Shown here: positions 60,632 through 64,000 of the stretch, piece after piece
How the letters are laid out: every line of letters starts with the position of its first letter
Numbering within the stretch: position 1 is the stretch's first letter
Origin: JBBDMU01 sp040905685
GTDB lineage: Bacteria > Bacteroidota > Rhodothermia > Balneolales > Natronogracilivirgulaceae
Assembly (NCBI GenBank): GCA_040905685.1
Contig: JBBDRB010000070.1
Location: forward strand, 44,988 to 108,987
Length of the DNA: 64,000 nt
Reading direction: 5' to 3'
Position numbers and translations under genes: made by a program
Notes under the pieces: model-generated
Database searches by the model: none
Told to the model about the DNA's origin: nothing
Seen by the model: the letters and a program-made list of their open reading frames with translations, nothing else

Positions 60632-62467
60632 CTACTCCACCGTTACGCTTTTTGCCAGATTGCGCGGCTGGTCTACATTGCATTTCCGGTTTACGGCAAT
60701 ATAATAAGAGATGAGCTGCAAGGGAATGACCGTGAGTAAAGGCGTTAAGGTGTCGTGGGTTTTGGGTATGCTGATCGTAAACTCCGATAGCCGGGCCACG
60801 TCAGAATTCCCATCGTTGGTAATGGACAATATACGGCCTTTTCTGGCTTTTACTTCCTCAACGTTGCTGATCATTTTTCCGTTGGTGTGATCCGTGGCGG
60901 CAATGACGACCACAGGCATGTGCTGATCGATCAGGGCAATGGGTCCGTGTTTCATTTCCGCGGCCGGGTATCCTTCGGCATGGATGTAGGATATTTCCTT
61001 AAGCTTGAGCGCCCCTTCCAGGGCTACGGGAAAATTGTAGCTCCGGCCCAGATACAAAAAATTGGGAGCGTAGGTAAACAAGCGGGACAGCTGCTCAATA
61101 TACTCTCCCATTTTAAGGATCTGCCCCACTTTTTCGGGGATCAGGCTCAATTCCCTGATAATGGATCCCAGTTCGTTCGCGGCAATTTTCTTTTTCTTCT
61201 GGGCGATCATCAGGGCCATCATGGTGAGCACGGTAACCTGGGCCGTAAAGGCTTTGGTGGAGGCCACGCCTATTTCGGTTCCGGCATGGGTATACACTCC
61301 GGCGTCCGTTTCCCGGGCGATGGTTGACCCCACCACATTGCATATTCCCAGTACCAGGGCACCGCGTTTTTTAGCCTCCCGGGCGGCGGCCAGGGTGTCG
61401 GCCGTTTCCCCGCTTTGCGAAATAACGATCATGACATCGTTCTCACCGATCAGCGGTTCCCGGTACCGGAATTCCGAGGCATATTCAACTTCAACCGGTG
61501 TCTTGGCCAGATATTCAAACAGATATTCGCCAACCAGGGCCGAATGCCAGCTGGTTCCGCAGGCGGCAATGATAATGCGGTTGGCGTGGATTATGCGTTC
61601 CGTCACATTTTCGATGCCCCCAAGATGAACCCTGTTTTCCTTTACGATTAGCCGGCCCCGCATGCAGTCGGCGATGGTGTCAGGCTGCTCAAATATCTCC
61701 TTCAGCATAAAATGGGGAAACCCGCCTTTTTCAATCTGTTCCAGGCTCATGGCCAGCTCATGGACCTCTTTGGTGAGCGGGACATTCCGGATAGTTTTGA
61801 CCTGATAGCCGTCCCGGTCTATTACCGCCATTTCATTTTCATCCAGGTAGACGACCTTGTTGGTATATTCGATAAGGGGCGAAGCATCTGAGGCTATAAA
61901 ATACTCCTTTTCCCCTATGCCGATCAGCAGGGGGGACCCGCACCGGGCCGCATACAGACGGTCGGGTTCATCACGGTGGGTGATGGCTATGCCATAGGTG
62001 CCTTCGATCTGCAATAAAGCAAGCTGAATGGCGGATTCAAAATCCACCTGGCTAACCTTATGGATCTCCTCGATCAGATGAGCCAGCACTTCGGTGTCCG
62101 TTTGTCCCTTGAACGTATGGCCCTTGTTCTGCAGCTCCGTTTTTAAAACGTCATAGTTTTCAATGATCCCGTTATGGACGATGGCAAACGATCCGTCGGT
62201 GCAGGTATGCGGATGCGCATTTACCTGATTGGGTTCACCGTGGGTAGCCCAGCGGGTATGGCCGATGCCAATGGTGCCTTGTACCGGTTTTTCGCGAATC
62301 ATCCGCCCCAATTCGGAAACCTTTCCCTTCACCTTCCTGATTTGAAGGGAACGGTCAACAATGGCTAATCCGGCCGAATCATAACCCCGGTATTCCAGCC
62401 TTTGCAATCCTTTAATAATAACATCCGCTGCCGGCCGGTGGCCGAGATACCCAACTATTCCACACAT
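60632..62467 (-). CDS. glmS: Glutamine--fructose-6-phosphate aminotransferase (isomerizing)
   Basis: Makes glucosamine 6-phosphate from fructose 6-phosphate and glutamine, the first committed step to UDP-GlcNAc for peptidoglycan and lipopolysaccharide. The glutaminase domain starts with the catalytic Cys directly after Met (CGIVGYLG), followed by two SIS domains (ISQSGETADTLAA; YLGRSYNFPVALEGALKLKE) and the family C-terminus LAKSVTVE. The length of 611 residues is canonical. It is divergent from a GlmU-like gene, so early and late hexosamine steps face each other across a 239-base spacer. No glmS ribozyme was seen. Confidence 0.98.
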   Translation of the reverse strand: MCGIVGYLGHRPAADVIIKGLQRLEYRGYDSAGLAIVDRSLQIRKVKGKVSELGRMIREKPVQGTIGIGHTRWATHGEPNQVNAHPHTCTDGSFAIVHNGIIENYDVLKTELQNKGHTFKGQTDTEVLAHLIEEIHKVSQVDFESAIQLALLQIEGTYGIAITHRDEPDRLYAARCGSPLLIGIGEKEYFIASDASPLIEYTNKVVYLDENEMAVIDRDGYQVKTIRNVPLTKEVHELAMSLEQIEKGGFPHFMLKEIFEQPDTIADCMRGRLIVKENRVHLGGIENVTERIIHANRIIIAACGTSWHSALVGEYLFEYLAKTPVEVEYASEFRYREPLIGENDVMIVISQSGETADTLAAAREAKKRGALVLGICNVVGSTIARETDAGVYTHAGTEIGVASTKAFTAQVTVLTMMALMIAQKKKKIAANELGSIIRELSLIPEKVGQILKMGEYIEQLSRLFTYAPNFLYLGRSYNFPVALEGALKLKEISYIHAEGYPAAEMKHGPIALIDQHMPVVVIAATDHTNGKMISNVEEVKARKGRILSITNDGNSDVARLSEFTISIPKTHDTLTPLLTVIPLQLISYYIAVNRKCNVDQPRNLAKSVTVE

Positions 62468-62706
62468 TTACTTAACATTATAAAAAATCATATACTCAGA
62501 TTGATGAAGTCGCTTTAAATATAAGAGAATCAAATATCTTATGAGAATGAATTTTAAAGGGACGGTTAAATAAGGGCTGTAATGACCCACTATGAACGGA
62601 TTATAATACTTGCACGAATTAGGGATTTTTAATTCAGGAATACATACAATCTTATATACCTTTATACGGTAAAGCTAATTAATTGCAATTATTTAATCGG
62701 GTTTCG
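62468..62706. other. Divergent intergenic region glmS / GlmU-like gene
   Basis: AT-rich 239-base spacer. A perfect TATAAT at 62602-62607 could be the -10 of the plus-strand gene, but no good -35 precedes it. TAATTGCAATTA (62680-62691) is a perfect 12-base palindrome shortly before the start codon at 62707. No RNA gene or ribozyme fold was recognised. Confidence 0.3.
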
Positions 62707-63891
62707 ATGATCTTTTTTGAGGATGAGGGGCACCGGCATTTTTATCCACTGACCATCACCCGGCCCATGGATGATCTACGGTTGGGTATACTCAAGGTCC
62801 ATGAGAAATGGCTGCATTATCTGCAGGAGACTACGTTTTCGCGCAAGCTGAGGCCTTTGTTAGAGCCCGTATTTGAAAATCCGGTCTCTGCCGATGGGGG
62901 GGACGATCTATGGATCAACGGACGGTTTGTACCCGATGAGGGGGTAGCCCTACCCATCCGGGAACTTCACCCGGGACAGGGTCTGATGCATGGGAATGTG
63001 CCGGTCGCCGTCCGGCTTTCCGGTCAGGCCGGTTCGGCATGGACAGGTCAGGGCCCGGATTTTTCCGGGGTCTCTTTCAAACCCCTGAACGCCGGTTTTT
63101 TACTCACCCGCATTTGGGAATTGTTTCAGCGCAACGGTCTGGAAATTGAAAAGGACTTCGCCCTACTGAACAGGGCGGTGCCGTCACGGCAAACCAACAC
63201 CGAACACAGTATCGTGGTTAATCCGGAAAAGGTACATTTCGGGGAAGAAGTGCAGGTCCATGCCGGGGTGGTCATAGACGCTTCGCAAGGAGGCATTCAT
63301 ATTGGCTCCGGGGTAACGGTCATGTCCGGTTCGGTTATCAGGGGGCCGGCAGCCATCGGTAACGGCAGCATCGTCAAGATGGGAGCAAAAATCTATCCGG
63401 AAACGACGATCGGGCCGGTATGCAAGGTGGGCGGGGAGATAAAATGTGTGATTATTCAGGGGTATTCCAATAAAGCGCATGAAGGCTTTTTAGGGAATAG
63501 CCTGATCGGGGAATGGTGCAATATCGGAGCCGACAGCAATACATCCAACCTGAAGAATAACTACAAACTCGTGTACCTGAAAAACTGGGAAACCGGAGAA
63601 CCCTATGATGTCGGGATCGATCATTGCGGAACCATCATGGCCGACCACGGAAAAACAGGGATCAACTCCATGCTGAGCACGGGCACGATGTGCGGGGTGG
63701 CCTGCAATCTATTCACCAATAAGTTTACCCCCCGGCTCATCCCTTCGTTTACCTGGATATCTGATGACGGTACGGTTGTCCACCGCTTCGACAAGGCCAT
63801 GGAAACGGCCAGGATTATGATGGGCCGGAGGAAAATTCTGCTAAGTGATGAGTATTATAATATGATGCAATCCATTTTTGATAACCGGTGA
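62707..63891 (+). CDS. GlmU-like putative sugar nucleotidyltransferase / acyltransferase
   Basis: Protein of 394 residues matching the alternative GlmU-like family of Bacteroidota and relatives. The N-terminal ~180 residues begin with IFFEDEGHRHFYPLTITRPMDDLRLGI and lack the usual GxGTRM pyrophosphorylase loop. The C-terminal half is a left-handed parallel beta-helix with hexapeptide repeats (VVIDASQGGIHIGSGVTVMSGSVIRGPAAIG) and a closing INSMLSTGTMCGVACNLF segment. It may supply the acetyltransferase and/or uridylyltransferase step after GlmS; the divergent position next to glmS supports this. I start at ATG 62707; a TTG at 62683 adds eight residues without clear support. Confidence 0.82.
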   Translation: MIFFEDEGHRHFYPLTITRPMDDLRLGILKVHEKWLHYLQETTFSRKLRPLLEPVFENPVSADGGDDLWINGRFVPDEGVALPIRELHPGQGLMHGNVPVAVRLSGQAGSAWTGQGPDFSGVSFKPLNAGFLLTRIWELFQRNGLEIEKDFALLNRAVPSRQTNTEHSIVVNPEKVHFGEEVQVHAGVVIDASQGGIHIGSGVTVMSGSVIRGPAAIGNGSIVKMGAKIYPETTIGPVCKVGGEIKCVIIQGYSNKAHEGFLGNSLIGEWCNIGADSNTSNLKNNYKLVYLKNWETGEPYDVGIDHCGTIMADHGKTGINSMLSTGTMCGVACNLFTNKFTPRLIPSFTWISDDGTVVHRFDKAMETARIMMGRRKILLSDEYYNMMQSIFDNR

Positions 63892-63949
63892 TGTTGACCG
63901 GATTGCATCTTTCATTTTTATAACCTGCTCCGTATATTATGAAGCTACT

Positions 63950-64000
63950 GCCGAAGTGGCGGAATTGGTAGACGCGCACGTTTCAGGGACGTGTGAGCTT
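63950..64000 (+). tRNA. tRNA-Leu(CAG), 3' partial at window edge
   Basis: The 5' acceptor strand GCCGAAG (63950-63956) is followed by TGGCGGAATTGGTAGACGC, the standard leucine-tRNA D-arm. The anticodon stem CACGT/ACGTG encloses the loop TTCAGGG, giving anticodon CAG, which reads CUG codons. The variable arm has just begun when the window ends; the T-arm and 3' end are outside it. It lies 58 bases after the GlmU-like gene. Confidence 0.9.

Noticed and set aside
62468..62706. glmS ribozyme or glucosamine-responsive element upstream of glmS
   Set aside because: The conserved ribozyme core was not recognisable, and it is known from Firmicutes rather than this branch.
1..64000. CRISPR arrays, insertion sequences, toxin-antitoxin or defence systems
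   Set aside because: No regularly spaced repeats, transposase-like frames or recognisable defence genes were found on either strand.

Overview
The window reads as a chromosomal contig from a member of the Bacteroidota/Rhodothermota/Balneolota (FCB) branch, most likely Balneolota or Rhodothermota. The reasons are a SusC/SusD outer-membrane pair, many Tat-exported proteins starting with an RRKFIK-type motif, a complete alternative complex III (ActA-F) fused in one locus to a caa3-type oxidase, a HiPIP, a GlmU-like family typical of that branch, and weak Shine-Dalgarno use. This lineage call is inferred from gene content only. A run of exactly 100 N at 12856-12955 shows that this is a scaffolded draft assembly. 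No phage, transposon or CRISPR array was found.

Layout. 1-4.1 kb: the end of a TonB-dependent receptor-like barrel, a GH13 alpha-amylase-family enzyme and a convergent comF. 4.3-12.8 kb: a same-strand housekeeping run of a RodZ-like protein, ligA, a STAS protein, a sodium/solute symporter, a PgpH-like HD phosphohydrolase and xerD, ending at the assembly gap. 12.9-16.7 kb: a PPi-type phosphofructokinase (3' end lost in the gap), a TsaC/YciO-family protein, a UPF0173 hydrolase and a DUF420 membrane protein. 16.9-29.4 kb: one large respiratory operon (actABCDEF, a small membrane protein, a SCO protein, then caa3 oxidase subunits II, I, III and IV). 29.5-38.7 kb: a P-type cation ATPase, queD, a tandem Usp protein, glpK-glpD-glpF and a porin. 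38.7-40.8 kb: ctaA and ctaB (heme A synthesis for the oxidase), divergently transcribed.

40.8-59.2 kb is the accessory part: a sodium/solute symporter, a DUF6807 (PmoA-like) lipoprotein, a ThuA-like protein, two Tat-exported Gfo/Idh/MocA oxidoreductases, SusC, SusD, a tandem alpha/beta hydrolase whose second domain has lost its nucleophile, a Tat-exported amidohydrolase, a sorbosone-dehydrogenase-like/HEAT lipoprotein without the usual heme domain, a HiPIP and an unrecognised beta-propeller-like protein. It contains no recognisable glycoside hydrolase or polysaccharide lyase. I read it as an uptake and exported redox/ester-processing locus for a modified sugar, and the HiPIP could pass electrons to the respiratory chain encoded 27 kb upstream. 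That is a hypothesis, not something shown by the sequence.

59.2-64 kb: fumC and glmS on the minus strand, a GlmU-like protein on the plus strand, and the first 51 bases of a tRNA-Leu(CAG) cut by the window edge. No gene-free stretch exceeds 300 bases; the longest are 16692-16950, 62468-62706 and 4112-4342.
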